Part shown: piece after piece, positions 52,280 to 60,337 of the stretch
Layout of the letters: each line of letters begins with the position of its first letter
How positions within the stretch are numbered: position 1 is the first letter of the stretch
Assembly: GCA_001899685.1 (NCBI GenBank)
Contig: MKWG01000003.1
Coordinates: 124,001-188,000 of the forward strand
DNA length: 64,000 nucleotides
Direction of reading: 5' to 3'
DNA from: Sphingobacteriales bacterium 44-15
GTDB taxonomy: Bacteria; Bacteroidota; Bacteroidia; Chitinophagales; Chitinophagaceae
The notes under the pieces: generated by a model
Told to the model about the DNA's origin: nothing
What the model saw: the letters and a program-made list of their open reading frames with translations, nothing else
Database searches by the model: none
Position numbers and translations under genes: made by a program

Positions 52280-53740
52280 TTATGCAATAATATCCCTCAC
52301 TACATGCCCCGACACATCCGTAAGCCTGTACCTTCTTCCCTGGAAACGGTAGGTCAGTCGCTCATGATCAAAGCCCAACTGGTTGAGTATGGTAGCGTGA
52401 AAATCATTGATATGCACGGGATCCTTTACAATATTGTATCCAAACTCATCTGTTTCTCCGTATACCATACCCGGCTTGATGCCGCCGCCCGCCATCCAGA
52501 TAGAGAAGCATCTCGGGTGATGATCCCTGCCGTAATTTTCAACGCTCATTTTACCCTGGCAATAATTGGTGCGGCCAAATTCCCCGCCCCAGATCACCAG
52601 TGTTTCATCCAACAACCCTCTCTGCTTCAGATCTGTAATAAGTGCGGCTGAAGGCTGGTCTACATCCTTTGCCTGCCCTCTCATTTCATTCGGCAGGTTG
52701 CCATGCTGATCCCATCCCTGGTGATACAGTTGCACGAACCTCACACCGTTCTCGGAAAGCTTGCGCGCCAATAAACAGTTGGCAGCGTAAGTACCCGGCA
52801 CAAGACATTCCGGCCCGTACAGCTTTATAATATCATCCGATTCTTTAGATACATCCATAATTTCCGGCACTGCCGTTTGCATACGGTAAGCCATTTCGTA
52901 TTGCTGTATCCTGGTTGCAATTTCGGGATCGCCATATTCCTTCAGCTCCATTTCATTCAGCGCCGCTACCTTATCAAGCATCTTTCTTCTCGAAGTCCTG
53001 TCCATACCGTCGGGATCCTGTAAATACAGTATAGGGTTCTCACCACTACTGAACTGCACTCCCTGGTGAATAGAATCTAAAAATCCATTTGACCAGAGTT
53101 TGGAATATACGCCCTGCCCGTTGCCCTTGCCCCGCGAAAGCAGTACGCAAAACGCGGGCAGGTTCTTGTTTTCAGTACCCAGCCCATAGCTTACCCAGGA
53201 TCCCATGCTGGGGCGGTTGCCCTGCTGTGCGCCGGTCTGGAAAAAGGTGAGCGCAGGATCATGGTTGATGGCTTCTGTATGCATTGAGCGGATAATGCAA
53301 AGATCATCCACGATATTAGCCATGTGCGGGAAAACTTCGCTTACCCACGCACCGGATTGCCCGTATTGGTTAAACTTATAGTATGACCCGACAAGCGGGA
53401 AAGATTTTTGCGCGGAAGTCATCCCCGTGAGCCTTTGACCGTTGCGCACCGATTCCGGCAGATCCTGTCCCATCATTTTTATCAGTGTGGGCTTATAGTC
53501 AAAAGTCTCCAGTTGCGACGGAGCGCCATTCTGGAAGAGATAGATCACCCGTTTTGCTTTGGGAGCAAAATGGGGTATACCGGGAATAAAACCCGCTTCT
53601 TCCTCCCCTGCCCCGGTTCCGTCAAACAGTCCGGGTATCAGCAGCGAGCCGAGGGCGGCGCTGCCCAATCCTATGCTTAACCGCGATAAAAATTTTCTGC
53701 GGTTAATATTCAACCCGTACTCTAATATTTCTTTTTCCAT
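52280..53740 (-). CDS. DUF1501 family protein (exported, sulfatase-like fold)
   Basis: A 486-residue exported protein with a Tat-like leader (NRRKFLSRLSIGLGSAALGSLL). It belongs to the DUF1501 family, which has an alkaline-phosphatase/sulfatase-like fold. Characteristic phrases are KRVIYLFQNGAPSQLETFD, GMTSAQKSFPLVGSYYKF, LSRGKGNGQGVYSKLWSNGF and ETLVIWGGEFGRTNYCQGK. The His and Asp residues around HTEAINHDPALTFFQTG could bind metal. The family is nearly always paired with a DUF1549/DUF1553 cytochrome gene, as here, where that gene ends 5 bp upstream. The function of the pair is unknown. Confidence 0.93.
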   Translation of the reverse strand: MEKEILEYGLNINRRKFLSRLSIGLGSAALGSLLIPGLFDGTGAGEEEAGFIPGIPHFAPKAKRVIYLFQNGAPSQLETFDYKPTLIKMMGQDLPESVRNGQRLTGMTSAQKSFPLVGSYYKFNQYGQSGAWVSEVFPHMANIVDDLCIIRSMHTEAINHDPALTFFQTGAQQGNRPSMGSWVSYGLGTENKNLPAFCVLLSRGKGNGQGVYSKLWSNGFLDSIHQGVQFSSGENPILYLQDPDGMDRTSRRKMLDKVAALNEMELKEYGDPEIATRIQQYEMAYRMQTAVPEIMDVSKESDDIIKLYGPECLVPGTYAANCLLARKLSENGVRFVQLYHQGWDQHGNLPNEMRGQAKDVDQPSAALITDLKQRGLLDETLVIWGGEFGRTNYCQGKMSVENYGRDHHPRCFSIWMAGGGIKPGMVYGETDEFGYNIVKDPVHINDFHATILNQLGFDHERLTYRFQGRRYRLTDVSGHVVRDIIA

Positions 53741-53745
53741 TGCAC

Positions 53746-56064
53746 TTATGTTTTTGTGATGGCTTCATCCATATTATAAATTACCTGTATGAGCTGCATG
53801 GTAGCTGCAAGATCAGGCGAAGGTGCTGTCGTGGCCTTATACTCTCCTACTTTGGTTATTTTCTTCACATCCTCAGGATGACTGTTGAAATAGTCCTTCT
53901 GTTCTTTGAGGTATTGCACCAGCAGGTCGGCTTCATTTTTGTCGGGATGCCGGTTGATGATGCGCATGAACGCTTCGGTAACTGCCGCTTCCGGATTTTT
54001 CTTTTCCTGTATCAAAAGATCGGCCATAGCCCTGCTCGATTCCAGCACAGTGGGATCGTTCATCATGATCAGCGCCTGCAACGGCGTATTCGTTCTCGGG
54101 CGGTTCACTTCGCACTGGTCGCGGTTGCTCGCATCAAAGATCATCATTGAAGGAGGCGGAACAGTACGCTTGATAAATGTGTACATGCCGCGCCGGTACA
54201 GCAGGTCGCCATGATCCTGCCGGTAAGTAGCCAGAAGTCCCCTGCCGGATGTAGCCAACTCCCATAATCCCGGCGGCTGGTAAGGCTTAACGCTGGGTCC
54301 CCCGATAGTCCTGTTGAGCAGCCCGCTGCTGGCTAATACAAGGTCTCTTACCATTTCTGCGTTTATGCGTACCCGTGGAGCATGGGAGAGATAGATATTT
54401 TCAGGATCAACCTTCTTTTTCTCCGGGGTGATCACCGACGATTGCCGGTAAGTGGCCGACATACATATCTGCTTTATCAGCCGCTTTATATTCCAACCGT
54501 TCTCACGAAAATCCACTGCAAGCCAGTCGAGCAGCTTTGGATTAACAGGCAGATCTCCCTGCATGCCGAAATCTCCCGGAGACTTTACTATGCCTCTCCC
54601 AAAGATATCCTGCCATACCCTGTTCACAAAAACACGGGCGGTAAGCGGATTGCGCGGGTCAAATAACCATTCTGCAAGCCCCAGCCTGTTTTTAGGCAGC
54701 GTATCTGCAAAAGACATTATGGATGCAGGAGTTCCCGGGAACACCTGATCCGCATGCTGATCATATACACCGCGGGAAAGCACATAGGTCTTGCGCGCCG
54801 TATCCAGGTCTTTCATCACCGATACCTGCAAGCCCTGTGTATCGGATTTGTTCATAAAGCTCAGAACTCCCTTCAGATCTTCCCGGGTAATATCCATCCT
54901 GGGATTCTTGGCAAATGTTTCGTGGCCACCCACGGTAGATTCAATACCTACTTCCTTTATACTATTGAAGAATGCTGAGAGCCTGTAAAAATCTTTTTGT
55001 GATACGGGGTCATATTTGTGATCGTGGCAGCGCGCGCATTGAATAGTCATGCCAAGTAAAGCGGTACCCAGCGTATTGGTTCTATCCACCACGTATTCTA
55101 CCCGGTATTCTTCATCAATCACGCCGCCTTCTTCCGTGATCTTATGGTTGCGGTTAAATCCGGTTGCCAGTATCTGCTCTTTAGTGGCATTAGGGATAAG
55201 ATCGCCTGCCAGTTGCCAGGTAACGAACTTATCGTAAGGCAGGTTTTCGTTGAATGCATGGATCACCCAATCGCGCCACGGCCATTGGGAGCGGTAATTA
55301 TCATCCTGGTAACCATGAGAATCTGCATAGCGGGCCGCATCCAGCCAGGGTATAGCCATCCGCTCGCCAAAAGAAGGTTTTTGAAGAAGGGTATCAATCA
55401 TGCGCTCGTAGGCATCAGGAGAGCTGTTGCTGAGAAAGCTGTCAATCATTCCCGGAGTCGGGGGCAGCCCGGTAATATCAAAGCATATCCGGCGCAGCAA
55501 TTTAGCTTTATCAGCTTCTTCATTGGGCTCAAGCCCCTTTTCTTCCATCTTGTGCAGCACGAAATAATCTATCTCATTTTTCGGCCATTGCTCCTGCTTC
55601 ACTTTAGGAAGAGGCGCTTTCACCGGGGCAACAAAAGCCCAGTGCTTTTCATATTTGGCGCCCTGCTCGATCCATTTGCGGATCAGTTCAATTTCCTCCG
55701 GGTTAAGTGCGGGAAGATTGCTCGAAGCAGGAGGCATTCTATAGGAAGTATCAGCAGAGCTTACACGCAGGAACAACTCCGACAATTCAGGTTTACCGGG
55801 CACAAGCGCATGGGCTTTGGGATGTTCCTTCAGCGCTTTATACGCTTCTTCAGCTATATCTAACCGCAGGCTTGCTTCCCGCTTATTGGCATCGGGCCCG
55901 TGACAGGCATAACATTTATCAGATAGTATGGGACGGATCTGGAAATTGTAGCTGATCTCCTGGTCTGCAGCGCTGCCTGACGAACCATTAGTAACATGGC
56001 GGAAAATAATAACCGCTATTGCAACAAATACAACTATTAGCCCAATAATGTAAATCTTTTTCAT
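53746..56064 (-). CDS. Planctomycete-type cytochrome c/DUF1549/DUF1553 protein
   Basis: A 772-residue exported protein with one N-terminal hydrophobic anchor (YIIGLIVVFVAIAVIIF). The first haem motif KCYACHGPDANKREASLRLD (about 51-70) is the PSCyt1 domain. PSCyt2/DUF1549 follows (EIDYFVLHKMEEKGLEPNEE; DITGLPPTPGMIDSFL) with a second CxxCH in TIQCARCHDHKYDPVSQ (about 345-350). The C-terminal DUF1553 domain has RVFVNRVWQDIFGRGIVKSPGDFG and NTPLQALIMMNDPTVLESSRAMA (split). It leads a four-gene row with DUF1501, a propeller protein and a cytochrome/LRR protein. Both haem motifs are intact. Confidence 0.93.
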   Translation of the reverse strand: MKKIYIIGLIVVFVAIAVIIFRHVTNGSSGSAADQEISYNFQIRPILSDKCYACHGPDANKREASLRLDIAEEAYKALKEHPKAHALVPGKPELSELFLRVSSADTSYRMPPASSNLPALNPEEIELIRKWIEQGAKYEKHWAFVAPVKAPLPKVKQEQWPKNEIDYFVLHKMEEKGLEPNEEADKAKLLRRICFDITGLPPTPGMIDSFLSNSSPDAYERMIDTLLQKPSFGERMAIPWLDAARYADSHGYQDDNYRSQWPWRDWVIHAFNENLPYDKFVTWQLAGDLIPNATKEQILATGFNRNHKITEEGGVIDEEYRVEYVVDRTNTLGTALLGMTIQCARCHDHKYDPVSQKDFYRLSAFFNSIKEVGIESTVGGHETFAKNPRMDITREDLKGVLSFMNKSDTQGLQVSVMKDLDTARKTYVLSRGVYDQHADQVFPGTPASIMSFADTLPKNRLGLAEWLFDPRNPLTARVFVNRVWQDIFGRGIVKSPGDFGMQGDLPVNPKLLDWLAVDFRENGWNIKRLIKQICMSATYRQSSVITPEKKKVDPENIYLSHAPRVRINAEMVRDLVLASSGLLNRTIGGPSVKPYQPPGLWELATSGRGLLATYRQDHGDLLYRRGMYTFIKRTVPPPSMMIFDASNRDQCEVNRPRTNTPLQALIMMNDPTVLESSRAMADLLIQEKKNPEAAVTEAFMRIINRHPDKNEADLLVQYLKEQKDYFNSHPEDVKKITKVGEYKATTAPSPDLAATMQLIQVIYNMDEAITKT

Positions 56065-56175
56065 ATGGAGACAATAGCATGGCTTTTTAAAAACCAGTGA
56101 AGGAGGTTGAAATTATGGACTAAGTTAAAAAAAACTTGCGAGCCTGCGTGTTAATATAGCAACTAAATTCGCTTT

Positions 56176-56760
56176 ATGCAACCAGAGGTGGAACATATAA
56201 GGAAATTAGTTCAGGCCATATATCCTCTTACTGAGGCAGAATGGCTTGACCTGGAAAAAATATGGACTCCTGTGAGCTATAAAAGGAAGGAGATAGTAAC
56301 CATGGCGGGAGAGAAAGAAAAGTACCTCTATTTTGTGCTGGAAGGTGTGCAGCGGGTAGTTTACCTTGACGAGCAGGACCGGGAAGCCACACTGGTATTT
56401 ACCTATCCCTATTCTTTCGGCGGCGTGCTCGACGCCCTGATGCAGCAACAACCTTCCAGGTATTTTTATGAAACGCTTACCCCATCCTCCTTTCTGCGGG
56501 CGCCGTTTGCCCATCTTCAGGAGCTTATGGACGTGCATCCCAATATAAGTACAATGATCAGGAAAGGCATTACAGCAGCGCTTTCCGGAGTTTTGGAACG
56601 GATCGTGGAGCTGCAATGTTTTTCTTCAGAAGAAAAATTCAGGAAGCTGATGCAGCGCAGCCCCCATATCCTGCAGTTGGTACCTCATAAATACCTGGCA
56701 AATTATCTCGGAATAGACCCGAGTAATTTCAGCAAGCTTATTAACTCCGTCAAAATCTGA
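56176..56760 (+). CDS. Crp/Fnr-family transcriptional regulator
   Basis: A 194-residue cytoplasmic regulator. Residues about 25-125 form the cyclic-nucleotide-binding-like beta-roll (KEIVTMAGEKEKYLYFVLEGVQRVVY, split). The phosphate-binding cassette of true CRP (GExxxx...R-S) is not obvious, as in most Bacteroidota members, so the ligand is unknown. The C-terminal HTH reads LVPHKYLANYLGIDPSNFSKLI (split). No operon partner; divergent from the DUF1553 gene. The neighbouring DinB gene 84 bp downstream has the same orientation. Confidence 0.9.
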   Translation: MQPEVEHIRKLVQAIYPLTEAEWLDLEKIWTPVSYKRKEIVTMAGEKEKYLYFVLEGVQRVVYLDEQDREATLVFTYPYSFGGVLDALMQQQPSRYFYETLTPSSFLRAPFAHLQELMDVHPNISTMIRKGITAALSGVLERIVELQCFSSEEKFRKLMQRSPHILQLVPHKYLANYLGIDPSNFSKLINSVKI

Positions 56761-56844
56761 AAATCATGGTAAATACCAAGATTTACAATTATTAAACTTT
56801 TCATTTTTGCGTTCATAAATACTTTAATCACAATTCATGTAATT

Positions 56845-57423
56845 ATGAAACCGACAAACAAAGCGCATTTTTTAGACAGGCTTGAAAGCAGGGTAGAACA
56901 GCATATTATGGAGGCTGTAAGTCACTTTCAAAATTTACCGGAGCCGGTATTACTTGAGCCGGCCAAAGATGGCGGCTGGAGCATTGCCCAGTGCCTTGAT
57001 CACCTGAACGGATATGGCGATTATTATTTACCGCAGATCAAAAAGGGACTGGATAATGCTAAAAGCTATCCGTTTAAAAGCACATTCAAAAGTTCCTGGC
57101 TGGGCAGTTATTTTACCAGGATGATGGAGCCCGAAACCGGTAAAAAGAAAATGAAGGCATTCAAAAATCATATTCCTTCTCCTCATCCGGATGCTTATGC
57201 CGTAGTAGCAACATTCATTCAGCAACAGGAAGCGCTGCTGCAATACCTGAAGCAGGCAGGAAGGGCAGACCTCAATAAAATCCGCATACCTGTTTCTATA
57301 GCAAAATTTGTAAAGCTGAACCTGGGGGATGTATTCCAGTTCCTTATTGCACATAACGAAAGACATATCCGGCAGGCAAAGAGGAACATCCCGGAAAAAG
57401 TAAGCAATTTCCAGTTGAGTTAA
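56845..57423 (+). CDS. DinB/DUF664-like four-helix protein
   Basis: A 192-residue cytoplasmic four-helix bundle of the DinB superfamily. The metal-binding His residues appear to be those in GGWSIAQCLDHLNGYGDYYL (about 60) and in FLIAHNERHIRQAKRN (two His, about 172-175), the usual HxxxH pattern with a distal His. The family includes thiol-dependent S-transferases and damage-inducible proteins; the substrate here is unknown. It lies downstream of the Crp-type regulator on the same strand and ends 30 bp from the convergent hydrolase gene. Confidence 0.88.
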   Translation: MKPTNKAHFLDRLESRVEQHIMEAVSHFQNLPEPVLLEPAKDGGWSIAQCLDHLNGYGDYYLPQIKKGLDNAKSYPFKSTFKSSWLGSYFTRMMEPETGKKKMKAFKNHIPSPHPDAYAVVATFIQQQEALLQYLKQAGRADLNKIRIPVSIAKFVKLNLGDVFQFLIAHNERHIRQAKRNIPEKVSNFQLS

Positions 57424-57453
57424 TATCTGCAATACAAAAGTTAAGAAGTAACA

Positions 57454-58500
57454 TCATTGCATATCCTTATGCACTACAGTAATCGCCGGTGCAGTAGCTA
57501 CAGCCATGTGCATTTTTTTCTCCAGGAAATCCTCTATTGCGCGTTGCACGCTCAGCAGGTCTTTTGATCTTATATAGCTGCCTATTACGTGATTACCTGC
57601 ATTAGGGATAGCCTGTTTCATTTTCAGATTGGGAGGCGTGCCCAATGCGTCATACATTTTCAGCATTGCCGGCACGCTTACCACGCTGTCCTGGTGGATG
57701 TCATCTTTATAATAATATAACAGCAGCAGTGGTTGTTTCACTGCTTTGAAGGTTTCTTTGGTCATAGTGGTCTCAAGATATTCTTCCAGTTGGGTGGCAG
57801 CTTCAACAGGGTATTTCCAATACCAGTATTGACGGTATACAGGCCTGGTGTCTGCAGATATCATATAATCACCTCCTGTTACCGCTTTTGCAATTTGCAA
57901 TCCCCACGGATTGTTCAACAGCCATGCTTTGTCATTAAAGATAGCAATATTGGGGCTGAGTAATACAAGTGCAGCCACATCATCCGGAAATGCAGCCGCA
58001 AGCTGCAGCGCATTGGTGCCTCCCGTAGAAGTGCCCATCAAAATTACTTTGTTGCCTAATTGCTTTCCGATAGCGAGCGCCTGCTCTGCGCTTTTCCAGT
58101 ATTCACCGGGCGTCAGCCGGATCATAGGATCGGCAGTATCAATACCATGCTCAGCCAGGCGAGAAAGATAAAGATTGCAACCAAATTCCTTGGCAATATT
58201 GGTGTGAATGGGTCGACCCTCTTCCTGTGATGCGGAAAAACCGTGCAGGTACACTATGGAATAGGGCGTTTTTTCTTTGACACTATCATTGTACCAAACA
58301 ATCCTTGCTTCATTATCCGGCTTTAGTTTATGCATTGCTTCGTTGTGCCGGATATAAGCCTGCAGTTCGTTTGCTGCTGCAGGCACCTGCGGCAGATCCT
58401 TTTCATATACCGGAGTTGCGGGACGCGGCCCGAGCGCATATATCACAATAAGCATTCCTGTAAGAATGGCAAGTATTTTTATTCCTTTCCTTTTGCGCAT
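57454..58500 (-). CDS. Membrane-anchored alpha/beta-hydrolase
   Basis: A 348-residue hydrolase with an N-terminal signal or anchor (ILAILTGMLIVIYAL). The fold motifs are YLHGFSASQEEGRP (oxyanion loop, about 90), the nucleophile elbow LMGTSTGGTNAL (Ser about 159), the acid region KQPLLLLYYYKDDIHQDSVV and the final His in IPNAGNHVIGSYI (about 300). This is the pattern of esterase/lipase-like carboxylic ester hydrolases; the substrate is unknown. It has no operon partner and is convergent with the DinB gene. Confidence 0.87.
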   Translation of the reverse strand: MRKRKGIKILAILTGMLIVIYALGPRPATPVYEKDLPQVPAAANELQAYIRHNEAMHKLKPDNEARIVWYNDSVKEKTPYSIVYLHGFSASQEEGRPIHTNIAKEFGCNLYLSRLAEHGIDTADPMIRLTPGEYWKSAEQALAIGKQLGNKVILMGTSTGGTNALQLAAAFPDDVAALVLLSPNIAIFNDKAWLLNNPWGLQIAKAVTGGDYMISADTRPVYRQYWYWKYPVEAATQLEEYLETTMTKETFKAVKQPLLLLYYYKDDIHQDSVVSVPAMLKMYDALGTPPNLKMKQAIPNAGNHVIGSYIRSKDLLSVQRAIEDFLEKKMHMAVATAPAITVVHKDMQ

Positions 58501-58738
58501 ATAGAAAATTAAGAGTTAAACAGGCTGTGCATCATTTCTCCCTGATAAGAGCTACAAAGTAATGTATTAACACCATGTTAAAATTATTTTTTATTAAAAG
58601 TTAATACTTGCATAAGGTTAGTTTTTTATTGATAACAACCCTCGCTTTGGCATCATTTTTTACTCTTTTCCCTGCACAGCGTTTCCATAAAGGAAATGCG
58701 CTTTATTTTTTAAACGATAAACAGGAGACAGTAAAATT

Positions 58739-59512
58739 ATGAAAGATCTTACCTTATTCAGAAAAAGCGTTTTAGGTGTGTTTGTATTGTTCTTAGGGGC
58801 AGCTTCTTTTTCGTCATGCCTGAAAGACAATGGTGATAACACCCAGACACCGGTGGCGGGACTCATGGCGTTCAATCTTGCACCGGAAGCTTCGGCGATC
58901 GGGTTTACGCTCTCGGGCAACAACCTTACCGGCACTCCGCTTGCCTATACAAATTATACGGGGGGATATATAGGTATATATACGGGCACGCGGTCCATTA
59001 CAGCTTTTGATGCATCAACCGGTAATACTCTTGCAAGCTCGGATTATACTTTTGACCAGGATAAATATTATTCGCTTTTCCTGGTGGGCGATACTGCATA
59101 TCAAAACGTTGTGGTGAAAGATAATATTGATACCCTGCCCGGGGCATCGGGCGTAGCGTATGTGAGGTATATCAATGCTATTACCGGTGCTGTTGCTCCT
59201 GCAGTAAAAATATCACAGAATGGAAGTGATGTGGTAAATGATAACGCTGCTTTCGGATCAGTATCTGAATTTGCTGCCCTGACACCAGGGCAAATTACCA
59301 TCAATGTCAGCAGTGGCGATACGCTTCAGGCAGACAGATCAATTACTGTAGAGGAAAGAAAAGTATATACCGCGCTTTTGATAGGTAAGCCTGGTGTTTC
59401 CGATACAGCTCAAAGCGTGAAGATCAAATATATCGAAAACGGGACTTTGTCGCCGGACAGCACCACAAACGGATTTGGCAGGGTAAATGGCAGGACTGTT
59501 GCAATAAATTAA
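58739..59512 (+). CDS. DUF4397 domain lipoprotein
   Basis: A 257-residue lipoprotein. The signal peptide (SVLGVFVLFLGAASFSSCLK) ends in lipobox SFSSC (Cys about 22). The mature part is two beta-sandwich repeats of the DUF4397 type: GLMAFNLAPEASAIGFTLSG and VAYVRYINAITGAVAPAVKI, each followed by the SDYTFDQDKYYSLFLVGD and VYTALLIGKPG strands. This family is common in Bacteroidota cell envelopes and has no known role. A terminator follows at 59599. Confidence 0.88.
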   Translation: MKDLTLFRKSVLGVFVLFLGAASFSSCLKDNGDNTQTPVAGLMAFNLAPEASAIGFTLSGNNLTGTPLAYTNYTGGYIGIYTGTRSITAFDASTGNTLASSDYTFDQDKYYSLFLVGDTAYQNVVVKDNIDTLPGASGVAYVRYINAITGAVAPAVKISQNGSDVVNDNAAFGSVSEFAALTPGQITINVSSGDTLQADRSITVEERKVYTALLIGKPGVSDTAQSVKIKYIENGTLSPDSTTNGFGRVNGRTVAIN

Positions 59513-59538
59513 TTAAAAACGGGTCAGGTCAATGTTAC

Positions 59539-59586
59539 CGTGAGACGTGAAATGTGAAGCCTGAGAATTCGACTTATCACTTACCG
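59539..59586. repeat. GTGAGA-type intergenic repeat
   Basis: CGTGAGACGTGAAATGTGAAG followed by a remnant TTATCACTTACC (split), the same class as at 11703 and 19636 but shorter. Confidence 0.65.
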
Positions 59587-59598
59587 CTATTTTTTTAC

Positions 59599-59634
59599 AA
59601 GGCAGGATTACCCGGAGATCCTGCCTTTATTTTG
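59599..59634 (+). terminator. Intrinsic terminator after the DUF4397 gene
   Basis: Perfect 10-bp stem AAGGCAGGAT/ATCCTGCCTT (59599-59608 and 59618-59627) followed by TATTTTG, 87 bp after the stop codon. Confidence 0.85.
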
Positions 59635-59671
59635 TCCGGTAGCTGTCGGCAGCATAAAATCATCCGGGTTG

Positions 59672-59787
59672 GGGTGTATTTCAAATTTTCGCAGGTGGGT
59701 GGAGACTCCCGCCTGTAGCCCCCCGCTACCGGTCGGTGTCTCACCGACCGGAATGCCGCTTGTGAAGCGAAAATTTGAAATACACCC
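59672..59787. mobile_element. MITE-like or REP-like element with 21-bp terminal inverted repeats
   Basis: The first 21 bases (beginning GGGTGTATTTC, ending TTTTCGC) and the last 21 bases (59767-59787) are perfect inverse copies. Between them stand a stem AGGTGGG/CCCGCCT (59693-59714) and a stem CCGGTCGGTG/CACCGACCGG (59729-59751, loop TCT). No open reading frame is inside. This layout suggests a non-autonomous element. No target duplication was seen beside the ends. Confidence 0.65.
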
Positions 59788-59951
59788 TCCGGGTTTCTAA
59801 TTTAAATACTATCTTTATAATAACTTGAATTGGCGCATCCTGAATTGAATGTCTATACATTATACATCTTGCCACGTTGTATCTGTGTTTATGCCTTCTT
59901 TGATTTATGCTCCTATTACAGGTTGATTTATCACATTTTTAATTTTCTAGT

Positions 59952-60242
59952 ATGAACATGTACGTTTCAAATTTAAGTTTTCATACAACCGATGAAGGCT
60001 TAAGAGATTTATTTTCACCTTTTGGAGAAGTATCGTCTTCAAAGATTATTATTGACAGGCAGAGTGGCCGTTCCCGCGGGTTTGGTTTTGTTGAAATGCC
60101 GGATGATGACAATGCAGAGAAGGCTATGCAGGAACTGAATGGCAGAGATATTGACGGAAGGGCTTTGTCTGTTACAGTGGCACGACCCAAAGAGCAGCGT
60201 TCTGGTGGCAATTCGTTTTCCCGGAATAAAAGAAGCTGGTAA
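59952..60242 (+). CDS. RRM-type RNA-binding protein
   Basis: A 96-residue RNA chaperone-like protein with one RNA-recognition motif. RNP2 is MYVSNL (about 3-8) and RNP1 is RGFGFVEM (about 42-49) with both aromatic residues present. The tail (about 80-96, PKEQRSGGNSFSRNKRSW) is Gly/Arg/Ser-rich. Such small RRM proteins are widespread in Bacteroidota and cyanobacteria and are usually cold-responsive. It is monocistronic, with a strong terminator. Confidence 0.94.
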   Translation: MNMYVSNLSFHTTDEGLRDLFSPFGEVSSSKIIIDRQSGRSRGFGFVEMPDDDNAEKAMQELNGRDIDGRALSVTVARPKEQRSGGNSFSRNKRSW

Positions 60243-60262
60243 ACTGACGATAAATGATGTAT

Positions 60263-60294
60263 TGCCCGGGTAAAAGTACCCGGGCATTTTTTTT
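60263..60294 (+). terminator. Intrinsic terminator of the RRM gene
   Basis: Perfect 10-bp stem TGCCCGGGTA/TACCCGGGCA with loop AAAG followed by eight T, 20 bp after the stop codon. Confidence 0.9.
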
Positions 60295-60337
60295 AATCTG
60301 TTTTTCTTTTATATCTTTTGCGCTCAAAACTTAAGCC

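Larger units (their letters stand above)
59513..59951. other. 439-bp spacer: repeats, terminator, and leader of the RRM gene
   Basis: No gene is visible. The left end has a GTGAGA-type repeat (59539-59586) and the terminator of the DUF4397 gene (59599-59634). Then comes a 116-bp element with 21-bp terminal inverted repeats (59672-59787). The last 160 bp are AT-rich and form the untranslated leader of the RRM gene, without a clear promoter match. Confidence 0.7.

Noticed and set aside
48806-56064. Recent horizontal transfer of the DUF1501/DUF1553 block from Planctomycetes.
   Set aside because: Base composition by eye is like that of the neighbours and such blocks are also common in Bacteroidota; no mobility gene is near.
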